From Paralichthys olivaceus (taxonomy: Eukaryota; Chordata; Actinopteri; Pleuronectiformes; Paralichthyidae): a DNA stretch of 64,000 bases. Where the stretch lies: contig NC_091099.1 of the NCBI RefSeq assembly GCF_024713975.1, positions 10,332,001 to 10,396,000 of the forward strand, read 5' to 3'. Positions within the stretch are counted from its first letter, which is position 1. Each line of letters opens with the position of its first letter. Below the pieces are notes generated by a model, which saw nothing but the letters and a program-made list of their open reading frames with translations, searched no databases and was not told the DNA's origin. The translations under genes were made by a program, and so were the position numbers. Positions 34,376 to 46,956 of the stretch are shown in pieces.

Positions 34376-37300
34376 GCACGCACGCACACGCACACTCACA
34401 CACAGACTGCCCAAACCAAACAGCTACAGCTGATATGGTTATGTGACAGTGCTGCACGATAGTAGGATTTACTTTTACTAGCCTTGCCAAGTGCCCCTTG
34501 AACACAGCAACCCTCTCACTCTCAGTTACCGTTCTCTCTCAGCTCTGTGTTCCTCAGAATCTGGCCCGACCACAATGCCCCGGTGTCATCCTTCTTCTTT
34601 TGCAGCTTCCACATAAAAATGACAAAAATGTCACAGAGCTCTATATTTAAACTGAAAGGGGGCGTCTCTGCCATGCCAGCGATGTCAGTCGGGGTGAAAT
34701 ACAAATATAGGTAACTTTACTAGTGCAACTGTAACTGGTCTCCTGCAAGATTAGAGATTGGAGAAAACAGTGAAACACAGACAGTCAGGACTAAGAATAA
34801 ACAGTCAAAGAACATATTAGTATATCATAGGTAACATGGCAGGAAGCTGTGACAATGACAGGGCTGTGAGAAAAACAGGGAGAACAAAAACAGGAGGGCA
34901 ACGCACAAAGTTTCCTGGGAAGGTTGTTAAATTTGGCCAGCTGCTGCGTTGGCCTGTTAAGGTTTATTGGATGTCTGTGAAGTCCAGGTGCCCTGTCACA
35001 CTCCTTAGTTAGCAGCACGCTCCTCTATTAACAACATTTTGTTCTTTATCACCTTGTTGCCAAGTTTAATGCCGTGCTGTGCAAATACCACCGTTTTCCA
35101 AGTCATTAACTTTCAAATAGAAATGCCACACCTCGCTCGACAGGCAACTGTTCTTTTCCATTGCTTATATCAGACATGTTGGTGTTTGTGCCTTGTTGCA
35201 ACTCCGATCGCACCAACTGGTTTAATTTAGAATTAGTTTCAGTGTGGCTTAATTAATGACTCAAACAAATCTGATTGACTTTCACAAGAACCTGGTCCCC
35301 CAGAAAGTAACAAATATCAGAAAACTGTTTTGTCAAATTATACAGAATAAAACATTATTTAACTTCCTGTTTATTGTTTTGTTCTAGTTATTTGTTTCCT
35401 GGCTTTCAAACCCATTCACGGACATCTTTCATCCATACTTCCAACCAGTGTTAATGTGACTCATATTGTCCTGTCATCTCCCTCTCCAACAGAGCTTGTC
35501 TGAAAAACTAGCACGTAAGGAGAAGGAGCACCAGCAACTGGAGGAGAGTCTAGGAGCTGAGAAAGGTGCCAAGAAGGGAGTCCAGGACAGCCTGAGGGAA
35601 AGAGAGCAGGAGGTCCAAGAGCTCCAGGCTCGGGCCTCTGGGGCTGAGGCCTCTCTGCACAAGACCCAGACAGAGCTTAGAGAGAGAACTGAGGAGGTGG
35701 CAAAGCTGAAGAGTGAGATTGGTGAGCTGGAGGTGAAGCATGCAGAGCTGAAGGTTGAGAGGAAACAGCTTAATCAGCAAAGGGAGGAAAAAGAAAGTCA
35801 AGGTGCTCAGCAGCAGACCGAGATCAGTCAGGTGAGTTGTACTGACAAACAGATGACTGCATGTAGGACAACAAGACAAATTATAGGAAGGAATTTTCAT
35901 GTTTGCTTAAATATTTCAGTTAACTTTACTCAGCCCAACATGATGTTCTGCACATTCACACACAACAGAATGTCAGTCGCCATTTACATCTCTACACAAC
36001 GGCAACTCTTCAGTGTTTTCTTCACCACGTCAGAAACCACAGTATAGGTCAGCACTAATTGAGAAACCCAGTAGTTTTTCACCCATGCAAGAATAAAACA
36101 AAAGAACACATCGTGCTCATCCTAGTTTTGTAAAAAAAGTCAGTTTAGGATGGATCTGAAGAAAATGCATAATAGCCGAATTCTCCAAAAAAGATATCAC
36201 TACTTCAGTAATGTTAAAAACTAATGTCAAAGAGGATTCCCATTGTCCATATTCCTCATCATAGTATTTAATGTATTTCTTACCATTTGTAACCTTTTCT
36301 TCTCCATCTTAATCTTCACCCCTCTCCCTGCACTCATCTTAGCTTCACGCCAAACTTCTGGAGGCAGAGCGACAGCTGGGCGAGGTTCAAGGTCGTCTGA
36401 AAGAACAGAGGCAACTGTCTGGAGAGAAACTAAAAGACCGCGAGCAGCAGTCAGCCGACCTGCAGCTCAAACTCTCCCGTGCAGAAGAACAGGTTGGTGT
36501 CAGATGAAACTTTAAATGATCGCTGTGGGGAAACTTCATTGATGCAGCAGAACAGTCAGAACATCTGTGCAATAAGGTGTCCGTCGTAAGATGTGATAGA
36601 CGCTGTAAGATCTGCAAATATTAATAAAGCTGAAAGAAGAGTGATCAAAAACAAGTAAATCAACGACCTGTAGTAAAATGACCATGATATCAACAATAAT
36701 TTCAGGTTTATGGGAGAAACACTGTGGTTTCCATTTTCAGTTGAAGGAGGGTGCCAGTAAGAACACAGACCTGCAGCACCAGCTAGAGAAAGCCAAGCAG
36801 CAGCACCAGGAGCTCCAGGCGCTGCAGCAAAACACAAACGGCAAACTCCGCGAAGCACAGGTCTGTTCACAAGCAAACCATTACATCTGAGGATTTGATA
36901 ATAATAGAAGTGAGAGTGAAGTCAAGAAAAGCTCAGCACATAGAGTTTTAAAAAGAGAGGTCCTCTTTGGAATAACGTGTGTAGTCTTAGTCTATAGTCT
37001 TACTCAAAGTTATTCAGCTCCTGCTCTTGTGTGCCAGTGCTTTAGAATAAAGAAACTGTTAAAACTACATAGAACTTTTATGTTGCCTTTTCTTTATCCC
37101 GTAGAATGACCTGGAGCAGGTGCTGCGTCAGATTGGGGATAAGGACCAGAAGATCCAGAACCTGGAGGCTCTGCTGCAGAAGAGTAAAGACATCATGAGC
37201 CAACTAGAAGCTGAGAGAGAAGACTTATGTGCAAAGATCCAGGCTGGGGAGGGAGAGACAGCTGTCCTGAACCAACTGAAAGAGAAAAACCACGCTCTAC

Positions 37301-40300
37301 AAGAACAGGTGGCTGAAACACAGATACTTCCTTAAAGTTTAATTTCACTTTTGGTGAAATGAAACAGGCCAACCCCCTCGTCTGTCATATTAATGATGAG
37401 GAATAATGCGTTATGTTTGAGCTCATAACTTTGTATGTGTGGATCTTAAGGTGACGCACTTGACAGACAAACTGAAAAACCAGTCGGAGAGCAACAAGCA
37501 AGCCCAGGATAACCTACACAAGCAGGTCCAGGAGCAGAAGACTCTGCTGCGTTCAGCCCAGGACCGAGCCCACACCCTGGAGACTTCAGTCACCGAGCTC
37601 ACCACCCAGCTCACAGACAACAAGGAGAAAGTCTCCCAGCTGGACTCCCAGGTAGCTGCTACGGCATGTCTGTGTAATTCATGATAAATACAAGATAGTG
37701 GCTTCATTAAAAAATGTTTTATAACTATCTGGTTAGAAGCGATGATCCAAACACAGTATGTTCTTTTTGATTTACATATTTTGATGGTGAGACTGAGAGT
37801 GAGAGTTTTTGTTGGTTTGTTTTCTTGCAGCTGAAGGCAAAGACAGAAATGTTGCTGTCTGCTGAGGCGGCTAAAGCTGCACAGAAGGCCAACCTGGAAA
37901 ACAACCTGGAGACTGCTCAGCATGCACTGCAGGATAAGCAGCAGGTGAGCTTCCTCTGCACTTTAACTGATGAGCAGTGTCCCATGTCCCATATTTCTCT
38001 TGCCCCTTCACTTCACTAAAGCCTTAACTTCTCTGTGCTGTGGTTTCCTCTACCCTCCTGACTTATTTATTTATCACTCAGGAGCTGAATAAAGTTCAGA
38101 AGAAGGTGGAGGAGCAGATCCAGAGGCTCAAGGAGAGGCATGAGCAGTGCACGCAGCTGGAAACCAGTCTTAAAGAATTCAAAGAAAAACTGCTGGCCTC
38201 AGAGCAGAGTGTAGAGCAGCTGGAGGGGCTTAATAAGGTTTGTGTTGAGCATTAATGGAGTGATTAATATGGGAACTAAAGACCGCAGTGACTGTTCTTT
38301 CTAATGTCGTGAGTATGAATAAATTTGATGTTTTCCATTGACAGAAATTGGAGTCACAGGTCGAGGAGATGCAGGCTACACGTGATCAGGCGCAGCAAGA
38401 AGTTCAGAAGTTGCAGAAGGAAGCGTCAGAGGTTAAACAGAAAACTAAGGAGTTGCAGTGCTCACTGGAAACAGAGAAAACAGGGTGAGCACTGGTTTTG
38501 ATAAAATACAATTGATTAATCCTATCAAGGGATATTATATTTGGTTCATTTTATTATATTTTTAATTAATTGTCCTGCTTTTAAGGGCTACTACGCTACA
38601 AGAGGAGTTAAAGAAGAAGGCAGCAGCTTTGAGCGCCACCCAGCAGCAGCTGCAGGGTTGTGAGCAGGATAAAGCTGCTCTGAAGGTGAACCTGGACAAG
38701 GTGACACAGGAGGGAAAGACTCAGCATGCAGAGCTGGACAGAAAAGCTCAGAAACTGGCAGCAGAGCTACAAAAAGCCCAACAGGAGAAGGAGGCGCAAA
38801 GGAAGGAGCTTGGCTCTACTCAGGAGAACCTAGGAAAGGCTAAAAAGGCTCTGAAAGAGAGTCAGAGTCAACTGGACACGGAGAGGAAGAGCCATAAAGC
38901 AGCCATGGAGGAAAAGGTAGGTTCAGTAGCCTGAAGTCAGGGATAAATGCAGCTCAGAAACATTCAATAATTGTGAATGGCTTTCATAGTACTGCCATAC
39001 AAGCCAGTAGCCAGTCAGACTTACCTTTAGCCTCAGTGTTCCCTCAAGTTTGGCCTCTATCATTGATTACAAGGCCAATACACAAGGTGTCCCTAACATC
39101 CGCTGGTGGCCAGTAACACCTGCTAATATCTACTGGTAGTTGGTAACCTAAATTGTGCAGAAGACCTTCAAACATACAAGGGATATTCAACATCTTGTCC
39201 TGACAAGACAAACAAATAGAAACCTATTTACAATATCAGGACATTCACATTAATCTGTCTCAACCCTCAGGACAAGTCCAACGAGAAGGCCCGACAGGAG
39301 CTTCTTAAGAATAATGAGACCGTTACCAAGACAATGAAAGAATCTAAAGAACAGTTGGAGCAGATGAGAGAGGTAAGCTTCTAGAAAAAAAAGAAGACCG
39401 GGCATTTATGTTTTAAATGAAACACCTTAAGAACTATTCTTTTCTCTAAAAATGTCCAGGCAGAGAAAAAGCTGAAAGGGCAGCTGAGCTCTGTAGAGAA
39501 GCAACAGTCAAAGACTCAGGAGACACTGAAGGAAAAGGAGAATGAGCTGGAGAAGCTGCGGGCACAGCTGAAGACAGCCCAGGGGTCCTTTGAGGAGGAG
39601 ATGAAGAAACTGAAGAGACAAGCGACAGAGTTACAGGAAGTCAATGCCAAGAAAGTAAGTCATATTCTCTTTACAACTGTTACAACATTTACATAGATAC
39701 ATTTCCTACAGGCCTGTTGTTCTCTATATGTGTTTATGTTTATAAACGTGTGTCTTTGCCTCTTTATCTCCAGGCAGAGGAGGAGGGTAAGCTGAGGGCC
39801 CAGGTGTCGGCGCTCGGCCAGGAGCTGACCTCTGAGAAGAGCCAGACGGCCGAGCTGCAGAAGACCTTGGAACAGAGTCAGGAAGGTCTGACTAAGCTTC
39901 AGTCCGACTTCTATGGCAAAGAATCTGAGGTCTCTGCTCTACGTCAAGACCTCAAGGTACGTTAATTCAGCAAGAGAAGGAGAAGTTACAGACTGATGAT
40001 GACTTGATCTAAGCAGGTTATATGTTGAATTGATAGACATCAACCTCTTAAACTCTTTTGAGGAGCTCTCACAAGGTCACTTCTCGTTTTAACGATTTCT
40101 TTTCTCACAAACACTAAGGCTGCGTCAGAGAGAGTTTTACCTCTGTATCATGAATAGTCCCCATCCATACTTACAGACCTGAAAACTTCTATCACGTGAC
40201 GTTTCACACACACTGAGCATGTGTATTCCAGTGTAACATAATAATACTTAATAATAATTAATACTTAAACATAGTTGTGTGATGTAGCCTAAGTAAGTGG

Positions 40301-43011
40301 CTTTTGACCTCTCTGTAACTGAAGGCGGCAGAAGAGAAGTTGGGTTTCGCCCAAGAGGAGCTGGCTGCTAACCGAACCCATCAGACCAGTTTGGAGGCTC
40401 AGATCCAGGAGCTGAAGACGAGTCGCAGCTCGTTGGAGCAGGAGCTCACCAAACAGCAGCAGAAGGGCCACCAGCAGGAGCAAACACTAAAGGAGCTACA
40501 GAAGCAACTGGTCAGTCAAAACAGATTAACTCATTCACAATAGACTTTATGTGATAAGGTTTCTAAATTCTAAATCGTACCCACTCACCCAGAATCACAC
40601 AAAGGAGGAGCTGGAGAAGGAGAAGAGCAAAGTGGAGGAGCTGAACAAAGCCAAAAGTTTCCTGGAAAAGAGTAACAGCAAGTTAACAGTGGAGTTAAAA
40701 ACACTAACAGAGAAGAGTGAAAAGGTCAGTTCCACCATGTTTGTTTTTATTTCACGGAGAAGAGCGAATTCAATTCAAACTACACCTCAGAAGAATCCTT
40801 AATATTACAACTGTTAAAGCTCCTGTGGCGAACGAGCAGAGTTTTATCTCATTCTGACTTGACCTGCTTCCAATGCTTGGGTCTTACGTAAACAGCTTAA
40901 CTCTGGGACACTGCAGGTCATCAGGGCCACATTCTTCAACACTCTTCTAACTGAGCATGCTTGAATTGACAATTTGAAATACAAGTCTGGTTTTTAAGTT
41001 TCTCACATCTTAAAACTCAGCTTTAAAAATAGCCTTAGAATTTATCTGATGCATTTGTCAGAGCTAGAATTTCCTCAAGCTCATATCAGCTCAAACCGTT
41101 TAAAATCTTCCATCTCATTTTCACATGTGAGGCACTTAACCAAACCAATTACCCACCAGTTATGCTTGTGGTTTCTTATCTGATAATAATCAGGATCTGG
41201 GTGAGCTGCGAGAAGCCAAACAACTGTTGATCCAGCAGAAACTGGAGTTGCAAGGTCAGGTGGAAGCGGCACAGGGAGCACTGGAGCAAGAGCAGAAAGA
41301 GCATCAGGCCACAAGGGACAGCAGGAGCCACAAGGAGGAGCAGCTCCTCACCAAAACCAAGACTGTCCAGGATCAGCTGGTAGACCATCCTCACCAAATC
41401 TACTTTGATTTAGCAGATTAAATACGATTTCCTTATGATTTCCTTTTGTGTGATATGATGTAAAGGCTGCAGAGAAGCGAGCCAGAGAGGAGCAGGTGAA
41501 GCTTGGAGAGGAGGCTGAAGCCAAGCTGGGCGTGCAGGTGACGGCGCTGAATGAAAACGTGGCCACGCTGAAGAGAGAGTGTCAGGGCAGCCAGAGGAGA
41601 GTCGGTGAACTGGAGAAGCAGACGGACGAGCTGAGAGGAGAGATCGCCGTGCTGGAGGCCACCGTCCAGAACAACCAAGATGAGAGGCGAGCTCTTTTGG
41701 AAAGGTGTGTTGATATTAGTTCCTTGGACTAAACTGTAACGTTGCAGGTATTTACTCTTTGTTTCAACATTTTTCTGTGTAAATGTTAAGCAGCAGCAGG
41801 AAGCTTCTGTCTGTGTTGGCTACTTGAGAAAGCTCCTCATTCTCCTCATCACATTGTCGGCTCTCGATGACGTCATTACATTTCTTTTCCTGTGGTGCAA
41901 AAAGTGGCGATAACATGCGGTGGTGTTAGAGGGTGGCAGAACAGAAGCAGAAAATCTCTTCGGGCAAATCTCAAAAACTAAATCGTATGGAGTGTTAGGA
42001 AATAATTTGTACATATTTCTAAGTATGTTTAGTTAAATTTTTCCTAACAACACAAGTTCGGCACTTTTACTATTTAGTATGTTTGATCGACCTTTTCGTT
42101 CTGATGTGTTTCAGATGTGAATCTTCTATTGATGAGTTTCCTCACGTCATTTAAATTTGATGTTCAGCAAATGTCCCAGTGCTTCATGCTTAAGTGAATG
42201 GGAGTAATGTAATGTAATGTAAATTGAGGCAAAAACACCTGTTAACAAACCGCTGTGGTGAATAAACAATCAAGCAGTTGAGATTGTTAGTCCCCTAAGC
42301 TCCACGTGTTCGTAGTACTAATTAACAAACCAGCCAAGTAGTGGTGGTAGGAAATTCTCTTGAGCTACTAATTAACATGAGCGTGCACAAACACACACAC
42401 AAACACATCACCAACTGCGGCTGTGTTCCAGGTGTGTCAAGGGAGAGGGAGAGATAGAGAAACTGCAGGCCAAGGTGGTGGATCTGAGGAGGAAGCTGGA
42501 CGACACGACGGCAGCCATGCAGGAGCTGGGCAGAGAGAACCAGTCACTGCAGGTCAGTCGCAAAACCACAGATGTTGAAAAAAGATTGTCTGCATGTTTA
42601 TGTGATGTACAACAGTCAGCAGTTTGTCACAGAGTAAAGTCTTCTGCATATTCTCAGATTAAGCAGTCACAGTCTCTGACCAGGAAGTGGGCCGAGGATC
42701 ATGAGGTGCAGAACTGCATGGCCTGTGGGAAAGGCTTCAGTGTCACTGTCCGGAAGGTAAGAATAAAGTTTTCTTCAAGATGTTTTTGTTTTTACACCAA
42801 AAGAACATAATATCTGTTTCCTCTTCAATTTTTTGCACATTATTGATCGTCTTTCTTGTATCTCTCCTCCTCCTCTGTGAACATCCAGCACCACTGCAGA
42901 CATTGTGGGAATATTTTCTGCGCTGAGTGCTCAGCGAAGAACGCCCTGACGCCGTCCTCTAAAAAACCAGTACGGGTGTGTGAGACATGTTTTGAGGAGC
43001 TCCAAGGCTGA
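28173..43011 (+). CDS. eea1: eea1, early endosome antigen 1
   Basis: Rab5 effector that tethers early endosomes before fusion. Exons: 28173-28196, 31067-31144, 31261-31373, 31487-31541, 31638-31703, 31815-31845, 31928-32032, 32291-32412, 32908-33063, 34198-34314, 35493-35831, 36343-36492, 36741-36860, 37105-37308, 37451-37651, 37831-37944, 38082-38237, 38345-38484, 38586-38916, 39271-39372, 39460-39654, 39774-39956, 40325-40510, 40593-40724, 41194-41379, 41466-41704, 42432-42552, 42658-42756, 42889-43011. That is 29 exons in continuous frame, 1395 aa (human 1411). The N-terminus MLRRILQM is followed by a C2H2 finger (FICPQCMKSH...HYELFH) whose Phe-Ile contacts Rab5 in the human protein. A long Gln/Glu/Lys coiled coil follows. 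The FYVE finger at about residues 1330-1395 has WAED, RKHHCRHCG and VRVCETC, which bind PtdIns3P. It converges with plekhg7. Confidence 0.97.
28452..28867. promoter_or_regulatory. eea1: GCTAAC/GTTAGC/GCTAGC motif cluster in eea1 intron 1
   Basis: Seven GCTAAC or GTTAGC hexamers (28466, 28538, 28542, 28563, 28679, 28691, 28850) and four GCTAGC palindromes (28452, 28587, 28631, 28862) in 416 bases, beginning about 250 bases after exon 1. It parallels the ube2n cluster. Function unknown. Confidence 0.6.
29745..29767. repeat. Short (CA)n tract (eea1 intron 1)
   Basis: About 11 CA units. The rest of the 2.9-kb intron 1 downstream of the motif cluster shows no exon or recognised RNA gene. Confidence 0.9.
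33918..33932 (+). other. eea1: Possible 15-nt microexon in eea1 intron 9
   Basis: Preceded by a pyrimidine-rich stretch ending 'ctctttcctcaag' and followed by 'gtaaaa'. It would encode Ile-Arg-Lys-Leu-Glu in phase 0, between the exons at 32908-33063 and 34198-34314. Human EEA1 has no such residues here, so this is at most an alternative exon. I left it out of the main model. Confidence 0.25.
34318..34406. repeat. (CA)n microsatellite at the eea1 exon 10 donor
   Basis: A pure CA run to 34370, then CGCA units. It begins three bases after the 5' splice site (CAG/gtaaca at 34315), so the donor itself merges into the repeat. Confidence 0.97.
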
Positions 43012-45540
43012 TTTCCCTCTCATTGGTTTTACCTAACCCCAACACCCCCACCCCTACCCTCCCCTACGCTCCGTCCCTCCTTGTACCCACTCCAGCGGGC
43101 AGAAGGCGGCCTGTCTTTGTCGTATTTAATGTGCGCTATAAAAGGACAGACTCCCACCTGCATGCGACTTGTGGCTCTGGTGCGGAGGGGAGGAAACGAA
43201 GGGTGACCAGATGGCGTGGGATTTGGGTCGGGATTGTCTGTATCTGTTTTTGTGCCTTTGCTACTCCTGTGGACTGCCAGAGAGCGGAGACAGTGAGAAC
43301 TAAACGCCATCCGTCTCTTTACGTTCGCGCTCACATCTCCATCTTTGTTTGGCTTCATAAGCGAACTGCAAGGTGGCTGCTCTTGTACATTGTGATACGT
43401 TAGAAGGCGAGAGGTCAGCGTGACACTGAGAGGGTGAATGGGGAAGTAACTATGGTGATGTTGAAAATCACTGCTGCCCTACAAAGATATATGCAGGTAA
43501 CGATTTTGTCCAAAAAAGAAAATATCTGTAAATGTAATTAAGATTACAACTGTAAAGTTTTTCTGTGTACAACCCAATATTTACATCAAATTGATCACTA
43601 AAAACCCAAGTAATATGATGATGAAAATATTTTTGTAAAACTTTTCAGTTAAGTTGACGGACTGTATTTTACAACAGAGTATTCGGGTCATATTGAAGAA
43701 AAACAAATCCGGAGAGTTTCAGTTGATTGTCGTAATTGTACTAAAATGTATAAAAAAGAAATTAGGAAAGAAGCAGCAAGGAGAACCTTTGCTCTAGATC
43801 TGCTCCTGGATCCAAAGTCTGGAACCGATCTTTAGATATCCTGCAGGTGTGACCAACATTGCTTATTTTAACACAGGCGACGGGTCGATCTCCTGATATT
43901 CCCCATGTAAAATGATTATTCTTAAAACCTCAGATTTCTGTTGCCTTTACGTGCCACGATTCTCTGTTGTAATAGATCATTTGTGAAGCACAGATTTCAA
44001 CATTTCCTTTGGCAGTAAAAACAAAGTTAAACAGCTGCAGTTTGAATTTGATGTTTGTGGACAGGGTTTCATGTCCATCCATTATGTTGTGTACACGCAC
44101 ATAAGTAAATGTTAACACTGTACAGTATTCCACAGTGAAAAGGGAGGACATGACTGAGCGTTTTGTTTTGATTATGAGTCTTGAACAGTAAAATCAGTTT
44201 TTTTTATAACCTTTTAAAGAGAACACATCGTCAGTTTATGCACCAGCGAATTTCTGTAAATAACTCGATGTCAAATCAGTTCCTGCATGTTTCCTTTGTG
44301 TGGCAGCGCGTTAATGAACCAGTGGGAAATAATTAATGTATTTCATGACCAAAGAATGTCTGCGGCAGGAAAACAGGCACGACAAAAAGCCCCGAGTTTT
44401 GTTGTTCACATTTCAGTATTTTTCTTAGCGTCTCCATTGGAAGCTTTTGAGTTTTAATCACAGGGTCTGACATTTTTATCTTGAACAGAAGGTGTGTGAG
44501 GATCTGAGAGATTTTGTTTTCAATGTACAGTTGTGTTGTTTTCTACAGATTGCGGTGCTTTCTGCAGATTCAGTCATTGAACGTGTCTGCATGTTGAATT
44601 TTTTTTAATGTTTTTTTTTTTTTCCTGCTGCTGCTTGTTTCATCCACACAACAGCCCTGACTACTGCTCGAGGGACGTGTGTGTATGTGTGTGTGAGAGA
44701 GAGAGGGGGCTGTAGCTGTGTGTGGCATCACTGTAACAGAGTATGTGTGTTAGTTTTTAGGCCTGCTGTGCTCGTCTGCTCAGATGCACCGTGTGAATGT
44801 CGGCCGTTCAGAACCTTGTACCGTCGCGGGGACGTCTGTGCTGCATTCAAGTGCAGCGGTCACTGTCTGCTCTCTGTCCAACATGCCTGCAGCTGAGAAC
44901 ACTGTAAAAGCTCCTTCCTGCTTTGTTTAATTTATATTTGTTGACAGATGTCGTTGAGATCTTTTTGTGCAATTGTCCACAGACTGGACGACAACGCTGA
45001 GAGCCCGGCGACATCGCAGGTTGTTCTGGTTCTATTTTGCAACATGCCTCTTGTTTCAGACTCAGGTTTAACCAAATTAGATCTTTACGCTTTTCCATCT
45101 CAGTTGCAAACTCTCAGAAACACCTGCCTCTTTCTTTGCGTCGCATCACTTTTGTTTCGTCTACCTCAGATTGGCACAGGAACAGCACTATTTCTAAACC
45201 TGAGATGTCACAGATGTTGTATAATCGCCGGCGTTTGAAGAATTTGATCGATCAACTTGTTCAGTCCTGAAAACCTGTAGAGATAATTTGCACCTTACTC
45301 TGCTCTGGGCTCGTCCGTACGAGGACCCAGCCACAAACGTTAGGACCACCAACTCAATTCAGGCTTCAGCGTTTCTAACCCCCGATGTACTTTAACCTGT
45401 CCATTAATACAAAGTCTGTCATACTTATCTTTGTAAATGTTTGTAATGAAAGAGAAAAAGGAAATATATAACACACACATGGATGTAGAAACATGAAACT
45501 GTGGCTTCATCAGTGTCTTACTCATTTTCTACCAAACGGC

Positions 45541-45541
<1 letters not shown>

Positions 45542-45573
<32 letters not shown>
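45542..45573. repeat. (CA)n microsatellite
   Basis: About 16 CA units inside the probable eea1 3' UTR. Confidence 0.95.
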
Positions 45574-45575
<2 letters not shown>

Positions 45576-45855
45576 AATAGTGGCCTGCTTCGTGTTGCTG
45601 TCAGTTATCGTGCATGATGACTTAACTGGCCTGTGGCTCACACTTTATGTTGTCTCCATGTTTAGAGTCATATCTGGTGGTTGTGAGGTTTTGCCTTAGG
45701 CCAACGACTCGCCGCACGTCGCCGCTCGCTGCTGGCGGCGACGTGTGGCGAGCATTACCAGAGTCAGGGTGACTTGGCTTCACCTGAGGGGACGAGAGGA
45801 ATCATGTCATTTATGTTCACATGCACCAGTTGATTTTGTAACATGTCATGACATA

Positions 45856-45861
45856 AATAAA
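45856..45861 (+). terminator. eea1: Candidate eea1 poly(A) signal AATAAA
   Basis: Canonical hexamer about 950 bases before the plekhg7 signal on the other strand. Confidence 0.4.
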
Positions 45862-45879
45862 ACCTACAGTATGTTTCTA

Positions 45880-46790
45880 CTTTTGTGTTATTTTGTGTAT
45901 ACATACCAACAACAGTACAGGCATTTACAGTGTGTACATGTTGCTGAATATAGCAAAACCTACTTTATCAATATTATGGACATTTGTATGGATCAGGTCT
46001 TCATTGTGTTTCACTTTATATGCATTGTCTTATTTCTGGGCCTCTGATCCAGGATGAAAGTCCATGAACTAAATTTAGAGGAAGATTGTCCTAAATCTAG
46101 AACAATTTATATTACACAATTGTATAGTAATTCTCAGTCCCCTTTTCTATATTTTTAGTATTTATAGGACCCAAGGTTGAGTTAGGAAGCCAGATTGATT
46201 TCTTATGCAGAGCAAGAGCAGACAATGGTTTGGCCTGATGGGCCCAGGTTTAGATATGTTTGTCCAATCCAGCAGCTCCATATGAAAACAAGATTATAAT
46301 GCTCCTTTTGGAAGGACAGCTCAGATTTGGTGCAGCCAACACATTTGGGAACTTATTAGGCTCAATCACCTTGGATCCCCCTCATGCATCTGGTATTGAG
46401 AATAAAAATTTCTATGTAAAACATGTTTCATGAAAAAAATGGATTCCTCCCCGTGCATGACGTTTAAATTGAGGATGAAATTTGCTGATTTGGATTATTT
46501 CACCTCCAGGTCCCTTTAGTAGCTGTTGTGGAGCTTTCACTCGCATCACATGATCTTGGTCAGCAGATGGCGCCGTTCCCTATGTCCACTTTAAGGTCCT
46601 CTAGTCTATGCTGATTTTCAAACTGAGAAAACGGACCCAACTGTGACGAACATGTGTTAAGTTATAAAGTGGACGTTGAGGTGAGATTGTTTTCTCAAGA
46701 CGGTGAATGTCGCTACATGTGGAAACCAGATAAAAACTTTTAAAAAGTAGATGAAGTCACGTCTTCTTAAAAAACACTGCAGAACAATAC
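45880..46790. other. Gap between convergent eea1 and plekhg7
   Basis: About 0.9 kb of AT-rich DNA. No gene, RNA or recognised repeat was seen. Confidence 0.5.
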
Positions 46791-46808
46791 TTTACCCAAC
46801 TTCAAGTA

Positions 46809-46814
46809 TTTATT
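46809..46814 (-). terminator. plekhg7: plekhg7 poly(A) signal
   Basis: TTTATT on the + strand reads AATAAA on the minus strand, about 145 bases after the plekhg7 stop. This implies a very short 3' UTR. Confidence 0.6.
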
Positions 46815-46956
46815 GTACACTACTGCAGCTGCTGCCTTTAAAGGCAAACGTTAAGTTTAGTACAAAATGATCCTAGTGTAGCTACAGTCGTTTACAAGAG
46901 TCCAGGGGTCAGTGAAGTGCACAGTTGACAGTAGAGATGCTGCAGAGTTGGAACGC

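Larger units (their letters stand above)
43012..45861 (+). other. eea1: eea1 3' UTR (probable)
   Basis: About 2.85 kb without a convincing gene from the stop to AATAAA at 45856-45861. It contains a (CA)n tract at 45542-45573 and a GT/GA-rich stretch near 44680-44705. The full extent is inferred from the absence of an earlier canonical signal in good context. Confidence 0.4.

Noticed and set aside
43023..43403. 126-codon ORF after eea1
   Set aside because: It starts 11 bases after the eea1 stop, has low-complexity Pro/Arg composition, and overlaps an antisense ORF of similar length. It fits random frames in a GC-rich 3' UTR.
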